This document shows positions 17,157 to 27,795 of a stretch of 64,000 nt of DNA, piece by piece (position 1 is the stretch's first letter; the number at the start of each line of letters is the position of its first letter). The DNA comes from Drosophila persimilis. Its lineage: Eukaryota > Arthropoda > Insecta > Diptera > Drosophilidae. Location of the stretch: assembly GCF_003286085.1 (NCBI RefSeq), contig NW_020825332.1, positions 310,001 to 374,000 of the forward strand, written 5' to 3'. The position numbers and the translations under genes are program-made. The notes under the pieces were generated by a model. That model was given only the letters and a program-made list of their open reading frames with translations, did not search any database and was not told the origin of the DNA.

Positions 17157-18520
17157 TCAAGAAATTTTGCTACATGTACACGGTAGGTAATCAGAACAGG
17201 CGAAAGTGCACGTGTAAGTTTAACTGTGTGATCGGATCGGATCATCCCACGACCATTGCGATTTTTTGATTGGTATCAGCACTGTAATGAATACATTAAT
17301 ATGAGGCGCTTTTCAGTGGGAAAGAAGAGAGGGGAACTTTAGTAAAAACGCTTATTCTCCTGGGCTCCCAACGCTGTGTGACGGGTGTAACGTGACTGTA
17401 ACTGTGACTGTGACTGACAATCCAGTATACAGCCAGTATACATATGGCTCTGTCTGAAGCTGTCGATTGCTCCTTCTTGATTTCGATGGCAATTCCCAGG
17501 CTATGCTTTTTCGATTGTACAATACGAACGAGTAGTTGTAGACGTGGGCAGGCACGGTCTACTGCAACCACAACTCTACAAAAATAAAGAATGATTTTGT
17601 TCCACATTTCAAATGATTTACATTGGGCGGACGCTGGGCGGACCACCCCTCGCAGACTTGAACGAAATTTCCTTGCATCTAGTCCTTTTTCGGACAGTCC
17701 ACACCACAATATGCGCAGGCACTGTTCAACTGCGGCATATTTCTACAAAATATGAAAGAAATGATTTCGATTGCAATGTCTTAGCTTTTGTAACTGTCTG
17801 GTGTCTGATGTCTGGAGTCTTGTGTCTGGATCTTCCACCACATCGGATAGGATAAGCGATTGCGAAACGACTCCTGTCCGTCCATACGACGAATTCTTCA
17901 GTTTCAGAATGATTCGGTATAGGATTATGTATCTATGCAAATCTACAAGAAGAACGAAATATCCGAGAACATGGGTGCCCATACCAATCGTAGAAGCGGA
18001 AGTAGAATCATGTCCGTGTCGTAAGGAGAGGGGGTCCGTTTTCCCAGCTACCTTTAGTTGTTGGTTGAGCTGTAGGATCTGGCTCATAAAAGCTACATGC
18101 ATATGTGCTAAAAGAGAATTTGAAACAAAAGAAGCATTTTGTTCGAATTTCGTTCAAAGACCAGTTACGCTTTGTTATTTATCCCATCGACTGCTGCTGC
18201 CGGAGGTCGTAGACTTGTGACATTCAAGAAACCAATTCAAATTATCGCATCCTCGTCCCCACACGCTCCATGCACAGCACATGCACGCAGGTACCGCTCA
18301 ACTGCGCCACATTGCTGCAAAAGTAAACGAAAAGTGATGCTTGTTCCCAGACAACAAACTGAGTTACGTGTGTGCGTGTGTGTGTGTGTGTTGTGTATGA
18401 CAAAGATACTATTTCTTAGCTGGTTGGCAGCCGCTCTCCTCTCAAAGATGTCCAACATTTGGAGCGCGAATGGAGAAGAAACTTTGCTGGCACCAGACAC
18501 TCACAGGAACAGTTCGACTG
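15487..18520 (+). repeat. Type II hairpin family, xCAG ... (A/G)A-CTGx, at least eight copies
   Basis: Copies: 15487-15512 (CAG/CTG with inner GAGCTC/GAGCTC), 15562-15586 GCCAG/CTGGC, 15776-15789 ACAG/CTGT, about 16799-16818 CACAG/CTGTG, about 17549-17566 GCAG/CTGC, about 17714-17734 CGCAG/CTGCG, about 18286-18306 CGCAG/CTGCG, about 18502-18522 CACAG/CTGTG. The outer two pairs change together (CA/TG, CG/CG, GC/GC). A 2-nt AA or GA bulge before CTG is kept in most. The later copies are followed 11-14 nt downstream by CTACAAA or CTGCAAA. Confidence 0.7.
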
Positions 18521-18550
18521 TGACGCATCGCTACAAATATTAAAATCGGC

Positions 18551-18622
18551 CTTACAATAGCCCAATGGTTAGGAAAGTACAGAGTATCGGGTACGACAGG
18601 CTAGGGTCCAAATCTTATCTGC
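18551..18622 (+). ncRNA. tRNA-like segment with Pol III A and B boxes (probable pseudogene or SINE piece)
   Basis: TAGCCCAATGG at 18558-18568 matches an A box and GGGTCCAAATC at 18604-18614 resembles a B box, with a normal spacing of about 46 bp. The D and T arms can be partly drawn, but the acceptor stem and anticodon arm do not close well, so this is not a standard tRNA gene. It lies about 35 bp after the last type II hairpin. Confidence 0.3.
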
Positions 18623-20509
18623 AAAATCAGTGGGTAAAAGAGCAGAGATCCAACGATATTCACACTCTACTCCTAAGAGATTACGCAAACTCCCCAAGTG
18701 AAACAGGACGGGCTGAGCGTGCAGAGTACCACAGCATACACTAAGAATGTCAATATGGGCGACCGCTTGGCTAATACTGATGGCTGCAATTCAAGTGTTA
18801 ATCACAAGAAAAATCCCATACGGCTTACATGCGAGAATTCAACTGAAGTCCCTGTCCCTCGAGATCCGAAGACGGCGATGTATTTTAGATGGCTGAAATT
18901 TAGAGATTGCGGCGTAGTTCCGATGCGTCGGGTTTGCAGGGTTCGAAGACAGTGGGAGTTTAGTTTCTGGATGATTGTTACTCCTTGGTGCTTTTTCGCT
19001 GTAAATCTGTTCAAAAAGCAATATTTTTCGTTCGCAGCTGATATACCAAATACCGTGTATCTGTGTGGATGGGTGGGTGGTGTGGTCAGCAACTGCGAAG
19101 CGTTCTATGTAGAAATGTCGTGGTAGCTGGTGAATTCAGCACCGACATGGGCACGAGAGCTTCAATCACACGTAAGCTGATGAGCTGGAGCTGCTGCCGC
19201 TCGCAATTCCGCCTTGTCCCCATTGTTCTTTGTCAGCTGCCTGTGGCATTGGCATGTCATGCAGGGGAGACTCGGTGGTGTTTGCTGCTGCTGCTCGCTG
19301 CTCCGGCGATCTGTGTAGAATCGGCCATCGGCTGGTTTACGGAACTCGCTGCCAAGCGTTGAGGTTGGGGAAGACACGGACAGACGTGAAGACTCACTCA
19401 GTAACTCAATAACAAACCATCGTCGATCGACGTAACTTCTTTATAAGCCATTTTAAGGCATTTCGTTTGGGTTTCGGTTTCAGCTTCAGGCTGTTGACGT
19501 TGTGGTTGCTTGTTCAAGTATTCCATTCCTCCTCATCGTTGCCATTAACGTATCGAGGAGCAGGAAACTGGAAAACAAAATCGATTATAGACAGAGGTTT
19601 ATGACAAACGGGAGAGAGGAAAGGGGTTTGCTTATCGACAAATTTGAGTGAATAATAAAGGCAAGATTGATTTTAAAATTGATTGATTTGTAATACAATA
19701 GTTTTATTTTATAATTTATCAAATATCAGTTCTGTTTGCTTACTATATGTACATATATAAATTAAAGTTGTTGTTTCACGTGACCGCAGTATCATCGCGT
19801 TGTGTCTAACTTTGTTGTTTTCTCGCCACAGATTCAATATGAATCAGCTTTAACGTTGACTTTTCATTCTTAGAGATGACGTTGCTGGCCATTATTCAAA
19901 GCCACAATCGGACAAAAGAAATGGTGTACAGAAAATTCACAGGTATACGCACACAATAAAGGAAACGTTTGTGTGCGTGCGTGTGTATGTAGCGCGATTG
20001 CGTGTGTGAGTTTCTTTGTCTTTTTCATGTTTTTCGGAAAAATGTCGCCTATGAAGATGTTCGCGATATACTGCGATGTTCACGCCCCTCTCATTTTCGT
20101 TCGAAAGTATGAAGCTACATAACTTAAATAGGTGGTAATAGTATACTGATTTACAAACCGAGTGTGAATCCTGAACCAAAGCCTCTTTCTGGTGGCGTTC
20201 AGCATGGATTTCATGAAGCAGCGCCAATGACTCACACCATTTCAATGAATTGAAGGCCGTTTGCTCATCGTCTTCTCACACTCTTCCAATCCTTCATTAT
20301 TTCATTACAATCTATAACAGCCTTGCACATGATTGCGACTGCAAATGAGAAATTGGGTTGTCGTAATAAAACTAATTTAACAAATGAACAAATATATCTA
20401 AAGCGACAGAGGAAAAAATATTTCGACAGATGAATCTCGAACATGGTGCTGTTCTCCTCTTCCATTTCATGTATACACACAAAACATGGCCGACTATATT
20501 TGTCTCTTT
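18623..20509. other. No recognisable gene; includes likely 3' UTR of the 20.5-kb minus-strand gene
   Basis: Short open frames only (for example 18698-19126 and 19063-19362, plus strand), without domains or good splice partners. The part from about 19700 to 20509 is AT-rich and, read on minus, is probably 3' UTR of the gene ending at 20510 (possible signals near 19705). Short TG tracts occur just upstream at 18369-18391 and at about 19970-20010. Confidence 0.35.
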
Positions 20510-20995
20510 CTAACTGCTCACGGCAATGGCAGCGCAGTTGTGTTGGTTGTTGTTTTTCATGTAGCTGCTGCTACGGGTTCCGTTGTTGCTGGCGTTGTGG
20601 CTGGTGCTACTAAGGCTGCGCATAAAATTGTCGAGGCCACTTAGCTCACCCCTCCACAAATTATTTTCGATTTCGCGTCGTTCGCACTCTTCTGCTTCTG
20701 CCCCTATTTTGGCATTGGCTTCAGCTTCAGCGTCACTACCACAATGCGTTTTACCATGTGGCACAAACTTGGTTTGGATATCTAGCCAGCGACTAAATCT
20801 TTCCTGCTGCTTTCTACGCAGTTCGTGCTCGGCGTGGAGTAGAGCCGTAGACAAAATGGCGTTCACGCGCAGGTCGCTGCCAGCACCTCTTAATTTGCGA
20901 CGCATTTGGACGCGTTTTAAACGAAAATTACGCACCCAATCTGTTAATGTTTTGGGATTTTCTGCAGCGTCGCATTCGTCGTAGTATGCAACCAT
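20510..20995 (-). CDS. Uncharacterised 161-aa protein
   Basis: A single uninterrupted frame. It starts MVAYYDECDAAENPKTLTDWVRNFRLKR and is followed by a charged, Arg-rich helical region (RRKLRGAGSDLRVNAILSTALLHAEHELRRKQQERFSRWLDIQTKF). An Ala/Glu stretch (DAEAEANAKIGAEAEE) and a Ser/Asn-rich tail follow. No signal peptide or membrane segment is seen. The N-terminal 80 residues have the amino-acid balance of a real folded or coiled protein rather than a chance frame. I do not recognise the family. It points away from pyx; about 1.2 kb of promoter-like sequence separates the two starts. Confidence 0.6.
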   Translation of the reverse strand: MVAYYDECDAAENPKTLTDWVRNFRLKRVQMRRKLRGAGSDLRVNAILSTALLHAEHELRRKQQERFSRWLDIQTKFVPHGKTHCGSDAEAEANAKIGAEAEECERREIENNLWRGELSGLDNFMRSLSSTSHNASNNGTRSSSYMKNNNQHNCAAIAVSS

Positions 20996-22218
20996 TTTGA
21001 TACTTTTTCAATTTGTATATTCAGGTGATTCAAGAAAAAAATTTGGTATACACACACACACACCTTTACTGCTGCCTAATTTTCGAACACTATGACGTAT
21101 CGCTGCAACGCACACCAGATAACTGTAACGAGCGAGCTGCGCAGCAACCTTTTTATAGTTTTGCTCGCAGCAGCGAAACGTATTGCTACGCGACGTCGGC
21201 GTTGGTAGTACCTGGGATGGGATCCATTTTCCAGCAGGGCCTTTGGCTTGGAGGGTTAAAAGCGACTTTAAAGGAACCTATTTGCCGGTAGGAAGCACGG
21301 ATATAAACCTGATTTTCCGTGAATCAGGGAAACGTCGGGAAATTAGTTTTAAAAATTGCACCCCAAAATTTCGCGAAGCAAGGCAGACATTTCTAAAATA
21401 TCGGGGCTCTGGGTTGCATTTTGTAGGTATCGAAAAGCATACCTGGGCAGGGCTGCATCTACTTTTTAGCGATAGTAAGGTTTGGAGAACTATCGTTTTC
21501 AAAAGCCATGGCGCGGCTTGAATTGATGGACTCAACTCGTGTTAAACATCTTTTTCGAAAATATGCTAGAGCTAGCTGCGATCGGTGTAAAGTTGCATAC
21601 ATATATATTTGTATATTTGTATATCAGCAAAGATTCATTCGTACTCACGTAAAGATATATGCACGAGAACATGAGTACATGAGAGGCTGGATGGCAATTG
21701 GAGTCTCGAAACGAACGTTCACTACACTTTCGCACCTCGCTGGCGCCGGTCACGGAAAAAGAAATCTATACGAAAAACAAAGGCACGCCCGTGAATGTGA
21801 AAAATTAGCACACATTGCCAGTGGTGCGAGGGAACAGTTGGATATTTTGAAAAGTTTCAAATAAACAAAATTGCTTCACGCCCTCGCTTGATCGCATCAC
21901 AGAAGAGGCACCCACCGACGCCCGTGTACAACAATATTCCTGCTGGCCTACAAGATCTTGCCAATAAGGGTCAGAAAAGATGGCAAGGGTATAATTAGTT
22001 GCGTGCTCTGATTAATTGCCGATTTATTCATTCGCAAGAATAAATAGATGACCCCACGAGGCGTACAGGGAGCGGCAGCAAGAACACCAAATTGCCGACA
22101 GCTGGAGCCAGCCTCTCGTTTGGTCGGTCGGTCAGTCGAAAGCGAACGTTTATTATTGTATTGGCCTGGCCGCAAGAGTATAAACAAATAACAACTGACA
22201 GAAGTGGGCCCGAGAAAA
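20996..22218. other. Intergenic region between the 20.5-kb gene and pyx
   Basis: This should hold the promoters of both divergent genes. A CA tract lies at about 21052-21062. Two inverted short blocks, GCGATAGT at about 21469 and ACTATCG at about 21489, form a loose dyad. A plus-strand open frame at 21508-21864 (118 aa) has an unlikely composition (YIYICIFVYQQRF) and I do not call it. Confidence 0.35.
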
Positions 22219-25200
22219 ATGGAGAACGTGCGCTTCTCGATAATCGTAAGTGATGCGGACATGCCATGCCATGCCCATCCCTCCTCTCATCAGAAAAGTA
22301 CTCATCTGTGCCTCAAACATCCGTTAATTGGTTTGTTTGTTTTGGCAGGAAAATGATCTTAAATGGAACTCGGAGAGCGATCAGGCGGCCGACCAGGACG
22401 CTGACCTGCTCTTCGACAAAAGCAGCGTTTCGAGTGAAGCCAACTTTGATGCGGACTTCAGCAAAGAGGCGCAGAAGATTTTCGACCGCCAGCAACAAAC
22501 CCAGAACTTGTGGCGCCCGCAAGAAATTGAGCGTACATTGTGTGCAATGCCTAATGCCAAGCACGTCTTGGATATGGTAAAGACGGGATGCATTTTGGGT
22601 AAGTGGGAATACCCGTGGCACTACCAATCTTAGTCTGACGTATCGTCTTCCCCTCCCATCACATCCCAGAACTGATTCCCGACTCCAGCGAATGCAATCT
22701 GGCTCTGATTTGCTGTTCAATATACGGGAGTGTGGAGAACATTGTGTATCTGCTGAACCACTACAATGCCGACCCGAATGCCACCGACAACAGGGGTCGT
22801 ACACCCCTGCACTTTGCCTGCTTTCGAGGAAATGCTCCGATTGCGAAGGTACTGCTCGATCGCGGCTCTGAGCCGAATCGATGGGATGCCAGAAAGGAGG
22901 TTACGCCGCTGCATTGCGCTGCCAGGTGAGTTGCGGGGAAAGAGGCGGGGAGGTCTAATGTGTGAGTATTTCTCATGCGTGGGCTGGTCTAACGACAAAA
23001 ATATTCTCCATCCAAATGCATCCATGCATCCATGCATCCACTACGCACCAAATACTAACCTCCAGCCACAGAGTGTGTACACATGTGTGTAACTAAAATG
23101 TTCTCGCCTCAGTTCCAAGAGCGTTGAGTGCATTCTCCTGCTGCTGCGTCGAAAGGCGAACATCAACATCGGCATCGAGAAACTATCTGCCTTGCACTAC
23201 GCCATAGATGGGAACGCCGTAGACTGCGTCGAAATTTTACTCAAGTATGGAGCGGATCCGAACACCCCTCAGGTGTACACCGAGACACCCCTGCATACGG
23301 CCAGTGCATTAGGTTTCACCAAGTGCGTTCAATTACTCCTCAGCCACCATGCCGATGTTCGCTCGCAGTTCTATGAAGGAAAAGTCACGGCGTTGCACTT
23401 GGGTAAGCAATCTGGCCCCCAGAGACATCTAAGAGGTATAATTGGATGGTGTATCCATTTTTTTAAATTACAGCTGCAGAGAACGACTACGTCGACTGCG
23501 CGCGACTTCTCTTGGAACACAAAGCAGATGTCGACTGCCGAAATGCCAGCCAACAAACGCCACTACATATAGCCTGTCTCACGCAGTCGATCGCTACTGT
23601 CCATCTGCTTATATCATACGGCGCGAATGTGAATGCCACTTACCGTGAGGGCAGAACGGCTCTGCACGCAGCCATCGTGAAGAAGTCCGATTGCCTGGAC
23701 TGCTGCTACGCTTTATTGACCGCGGGTGCGGACGTTAATAAGGTGGGTAACGGTAACGAATATTCCCCGAATTCATCAATCCAATCCCTGACGATGACCC
23801 CACGACTTTGCAGGCTGACCATTTCGGATTCACCCCACTTCACGCTGCAGCGTTCAATGAGTACAGCAACTGTGTCTTTGCGTTGATTGGCAAGTGGCAA
23901 TTTGAATTATCGTCTCCCAGAAATGGAACGATACATGGTACAAAAGTTGGGCGCAAACTGATGCAGTTTTCTTTCAACAGAACACGGAGCCGATGTGACC
24001 GCCCGCACCGATGGACGTGTCTCAGCGCTGTCGTTCATAGTGCGACGCACTCCCGAAATAATTCCGAAACTAATGAACAAATTTAGCTCTTCGATCAAGG
24101 CCTACGATCACGAGCTTGGCAATGTGGACTGCCAGATCTATCTTGACTTTCAGCCCTTGGTTCCCAGCCGATCGATGGAGCGCGGCGAGACGGAGATGCT
24201 GCTCGCGCTGATAGAGGTCGGGCAAAAGCGCATATTGATGCATCCACTCTGCGAGACGTTCCTTTTCCTCAAGTGGCGCCGCATCCGCAAGTTCTTTCTA
24301 ATGAGTCTTGCCTATCACACCATCTTCGTGCTTCTGTTCACCCTGTACGTGATTGGAGTGTTTGCACGCTCCTGCAAGGACGGGGCGACTTGCATAGCTC
24401 CAGGCTATATTTCCACAAGTTGCTACTTTGTAATCGTACTAAATTGCATTCTGCTCGGAAAGGAGTTGTTTCAGATGGCGCACGGCCTCCACGGGTATGC
24501 GAAATACTGGGAAAACTGGCTTCAGTGGTCAATTGTCTTTGGAGTGTTTCTCTGTGTGGTACGTGTTCGTCGGAACTAACTCCCTAGCCAATCGTTTTAC
24601 CCATCAACCGCCCACTTATCTCCTCCCCCCAGTCCCCGGAGATCGTGCGTACTGGTGACTTGAGGGCGGTCCCTATATGGCAGCACCATGTGGCCGCAGT
24701 GGTCATCCTCCTAGTCTGGCTGGAGCTGATGATGTTGGTTGGTCGCTTTCCCATATTTGGAATTTACGTTCAAATGTTTACCAAAGGTCTGTACTGTACC
24801 CAAAATATTTTCCTTTAAGCTGCACTATTGGAACTCATTAACTCATTTATATACTCACATTAGTGGCTGTCAACTTTGGGAAATTTATGTTGGCCTACAT
24901 ATGCCTGTTTGTGGCCTTCGGGCTAAGCTTCGCTGTGCTCTTCAATGATTACCCAGCCTTTGAGAACATAACATGGTCATTTCTGAAGACTATTACTATG
25001 ATGTCCGGCGAGCTGGAGTTTGAAGACATTTTCTACGGGGACTACGCCGTAAAGTTCCCCGTCACCGCCCACATAATCTTCTTATCCTTTGTCCTGCTGG
25101 TCACTGTGATTCTAACCAATTTGATGGTGGGCTTGGCTGTCAGTGACATCCAAGGACTGCAAGTCAGTGCCTCACTGGACCGCCAGGTGAGACAGGCAGA

Positions 25201-25840
25201 ACTTGTGTCGCGCTTAGAGAGTCTCTTCTTTTCGCGACTATTAAGGAATGCGCCTGCCCATCTGATCCAGCTTTGCAAGCGGAGTGCCTTGTTGAGCACC
25301 TCTCGCGACAAGCTGCAGTTCGCATTTCGACCCAACGATCCGCGTGACAACCAGTTACCCGAGAACATCAAGCTTAATATATACAAACTGGTGGCCGAAA
25401 GGCGTGACAGGAATCAGAGTCTCCGGCGTCGTCAGTTCGAAAGCAACTACAACATCTTCAGTCGCAGTCTGCAGCGCCAGCAGCAGTGCCCCCAGCCGCA
25501 GAGAGACGCGGCTGACACGACCCAGAATAAGCCGTCACAGCAGTTCTCCCATATGAACGAGCTGCTACGTCCTCGGTCTGCCACGAATGTCCCGCAGCAG
25601 CTTCGACAGGAGCACGAGGTGACGGTCAACCTGAAGAACCACACGAATGCCCTGAGTGACTTACGTATCGAGGTGCAAGCACTCAAGGCTCAGCTGGGGG
25701 ATCTGATGACGAAATTCGAGCAGTTCTCAGAGAACGCCACACGCAAATTAAACTACAGTGCTGATGAGCTCTGCCGCATGCGCCAGAGCCAGTCGACCAG
25801 CACGGACCCACATTGTCAAAGCCGCCATTACCACCGATGA
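22219..25840 (+). CDS. pyx: TRPA-family cation channel Pyrexia
   Basis: Heat-gated non-selective cation channel of the plasma membrane, known in flies for tolerance of high temperature. Exons 22219-22245, 22349-22598, 22670-22925, 23113-23402, 23474-23742, 23814-23889, 23981-24558, 24633-24786 and 24864-25840 give 958 aa. From residue ~95 to ~410 there are about nine ankyrin repeats (DNRGRTPLHFACFRGNAPIAKVLL; REGRTALHAAIVKKSD). Six membrane segments follow: the first near 493-515 (FFLMSLAYHTIFVLLFTLYV), the pore near 670-690 (TITMMSGELEFED), the last near 700-730. The C-terminal tail is Gln/Arg-rich with a short heptad-like stretch. The intron after 23889 starts with GCAAGT, a GC-AG intron: only this donor keeps the ankyrin frame (ALI-E-HGADVT). 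The assignment to pyx rather than another TRPA member rests on recalled length and sequence. Confidence 0.88.
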
Positions 25841-25952
25841 GATTGGACGAGTGTCTAAAGAAATGTTTCCAGTTTTACTTTGATATACCATTAAAGAACA
25901 GAAATAGTTAGGTTATGAGTGCACCACTCCTGATTGCTTGAATGTTGAACGC

Positions 25953-26279
25953 CTAGCGAGAGCTGGTCAGCCATTTGTCATTGGCCTGATTCCAAACAAG
26001 CGTCTCGTCATTTGGTTGGGGATCGCCAGGGGCTATAAGGGTCCATGTTTGCGTTTTCGGATTATATGCAAAGTTCTTCGAGTTGAAAGGTGGCGGCGGA
26101 GCTGTTTGACTCACGAGAGGGGGCCGAGTGATGGGCACAATATTCGGATATGCGTTGGGGGTACCAATTGACTGGCTACTGATGTACGCTACCTGCGACT
26201 TGGGATTGTGGTTGTCGGCGGGCGCTGCCAGCACCCCGACCTGCCAGATCAATGCCACAAGAGCTGTAAGAACGATCAT
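25953..26279 (-). CDS. Small secreted protein, 108 aa
   Basis: A single exon. The start MIVLTALVALIWQVGVLAAPADN is a textbook signal peptide with a likely cut after VLAA. The mature chain is cysteine-free and Pro/Asn-rich, with two related aromatic phrases: NPKTQTWTLIAPGD and ETLVWNQANDKWL. The family is unknown to me. It is transcribed towards pyx and ends about 110 bp from the pyx stop, so the 3' UTRs may overlap. The neighbouring Kazal gene on the same strand is also secreted, suggesting a small cluster of secreted proteins. Confidence 0.6.
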   Translation of the reverse strand: MIVLTALVALIWQVGVLAAPADNHNPKSQVAYISSQSIGTPNAYPNIVPITRPPLVSQTAPPPPFNSKNFAYNPKTQTWTLIAPGDPQPNDETLVWNQANDKWLTSSR

Positions 26280-26651
26280 CGACTGGTGTTTTCATTTCTA
26301 CAGAGATAGTGCGTATCAGACTTACTGCACATGTAGGACACACCGAACCACGACATTCTGTCGAAAGAAATCGCCGTTAAAATGTCGTACTAAACAGACA
26401 AACGGCGCGATTGCGACTGCTCTAGAGACTGAGACTGAGATTCAGATTGCGTTTGAGTTGGGGTCGGCCTTTCACATGCCACAGATACAAGCGCGAGATT
26501 TTATTACGTTTTTATACATATGCTTACGACACTGATGGATCGACTGTTTTATTACTCGTAGAAAGCTGCAAAATTACATTTTGAGGGTTATATCCAGCCA
26601 CATCTATTCTCGCCTCATCTGGGCAGGGAACCGGGGGGGCTGGTGGGGCTT

Positions 26652-27109
26652 CTATGTATTCCGACAAGCTCCCAAATGTATCCGTCGGATATCTACATGC
26701 GTTTCATGGGAACTCATGACCTTTTGATCAGGTGCGATTATCAGTCATTTCCACTTACTCTGACCACATCTTACGGCGCAGTCGAATTTCCCTCCATTGT
26801 AGTAGTTCACGTTGTCGCTGCCACAGATGGGATTGTACTCGCTGGTCGCCGGACACGACTGCAAGCAGGCCAGGTACTGCGGGGACTGGGTAGTGGGTTG
26901 TGGAGTCGTTGTTGTGCCCCCACTTTCCGGCTGTTGCTGCGGCGACGCCAGCCAGGGGTTTCCGACTCCCAGCTCGTTGCTGGACTGAGGATAGGCCGAG
27001 AGGCCGACAATCAGCAGCGCAATGCCTAGGAGGAGAATGTATGGTTTTGTCGCTTAGTTGCTGCCGAACAGATAAGACACAACCCACCCAATAGACGGAT
27101 ATTTTCCAT
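26652..27109 (-). CDS. Secreted Kazal-like protein, three exons
   Basis: Exons 27088-27109, 26775-27025 and 26652-26720 give 113 aa. The first codons and exon 2 form a signal peptide (MENIRLLGIALLIVGLSAYP). A Ser/Gln/Thr/Pro linker follows, then the Kazal core CLQSCPATSEYNPICGSDNVNYYNGGKFDCAV and the end VDIRRIHLGAC. The last intron (26721-26774, 54 bp, GTAAGA donor) is the only one that restores the VDIRRIHLGAC frame, but it removes the codons for RCGQ and so one expected Kazal cysteine. Reading through gives a protein that keeps that cysteine but stops a few residues later. The core resembles the 9680-10153 protein. Confidence 0.7.
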
Positions 27110-27192
27110 TGTAGACAAGACCAGCGCCCAGCGGGTTGTGTGCTTGACTCTGAAACTATGACAGGTCTGAATCAGAGCAAGCTTGATGGGGA

Positions 27193-27199
27193 ATTTATA
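27193..27199 (-). promoter_or_regulatory. TATA box of the Kazal-like gene
   Basis: TATAAAT on the minus strand, 84 bp before the ATG at 27109. This gives a transcription start near 27165 and a 5' UTR of about 55 nt, normal for small, tissue-specific fly genes. Confidence 0.5.
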
Positions 27200-27795
27200 A
27201 GCGTACACCTTATCCGATCCGATCCATCCATATATTTACCCTCTGCCCATAACAAAGAGGGTTCTCTCTTCTCTCTCATGCTTTTAATATTATTATATAT
27301 GTACATACACATGTATACACGTAAGGAGTATTATTATAGGGCGATACTGGCAAAAGGAACATTTTATTTACTTCTGAATCGATAAACCAGTATTGAGAGA
27401 TCAATGTTTATTTGCACTGAGAGTGCGGGAAAACCGGACGGACGAGAATGAATTTGTTTGTATAATTTCTTTGTGTATTATGCGTACCGTACGTGCGTAC
27501 GAGATACGGTACTGACAGTTGTTTGATTTTGATTTATTGTTCGGGATATTCTGCAATTTGAATTTGTTTTCTAAAAGCTTTACAATTTAGACAACTCAAT
27601 AATTTCTATAGAGCTCACTTAGATATGAATGTGCTATGAATAAGTAGATGGAGCATCACAGATTTAATTTAGGCCTAGCTTTCGCCTAGCTATGTTTGAA
27701 TATGTATGAATAAGTTTTGGCTGAAACTTTCGGATCAGATATGTTTGGTTAGCGACTGCGGCCAAAAAAGTAAATTATATACTATAAAAGTATAA
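27200..27795. other. AT-rich intergenic stretch
   Basis: No gene seen. The part next to 27795 is likely 3' UTR of Dis3l2, read on the minus strand. Confidence 0.4.

Larger units (their letters stand above)
15160..18620 (+). ncRNA. Putative structured non-coding RNA locus with two hairpin families
   Basis: About 3.4 kb with no convincing coding frame. It contains at least eight hairpins of one family (type I, 15190-17156) and at least eight of a second (type II, 15487-18520). In both, loop or flanking bases are conserved while stem bases differ between copies in a compensating way, which is evidence of selection on RNA structure. Type I and type II alternate in the first part and type II alone continues downstream. 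The strand is uncertain because hairpins are symmetric. I chose plus because the family words read naturally there and a tRNA-like A/B box pair in plus orientation closes the region. I do not recognise a known RNA family. Confidence 0.5.

Noticed and set aside
15190-18520. Hairpins as microRNA precursors or H/ACA snoRNAs
   Set aside because: Stems are 4-7 bp, far too short for a pre-miRNA. The hinge and ACA boxes are not at the required positions relative to stems, although CTACAAA follows some type II copies. Kept as an unknown RNA family instead.
18551-18622. Functional tRNA gene
   Set aside because: A and B boxes fit, but the acceptor and anticodon stems do not pair well, so only a tRNA-like segment is reported.
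21508-21864. 118-aa plus-strand frame before pyx
   Set aside because: Biased composition from an AT-rich stretch (YIYICIFVYQQ), no promoter or splice support, and no recognised similarity.
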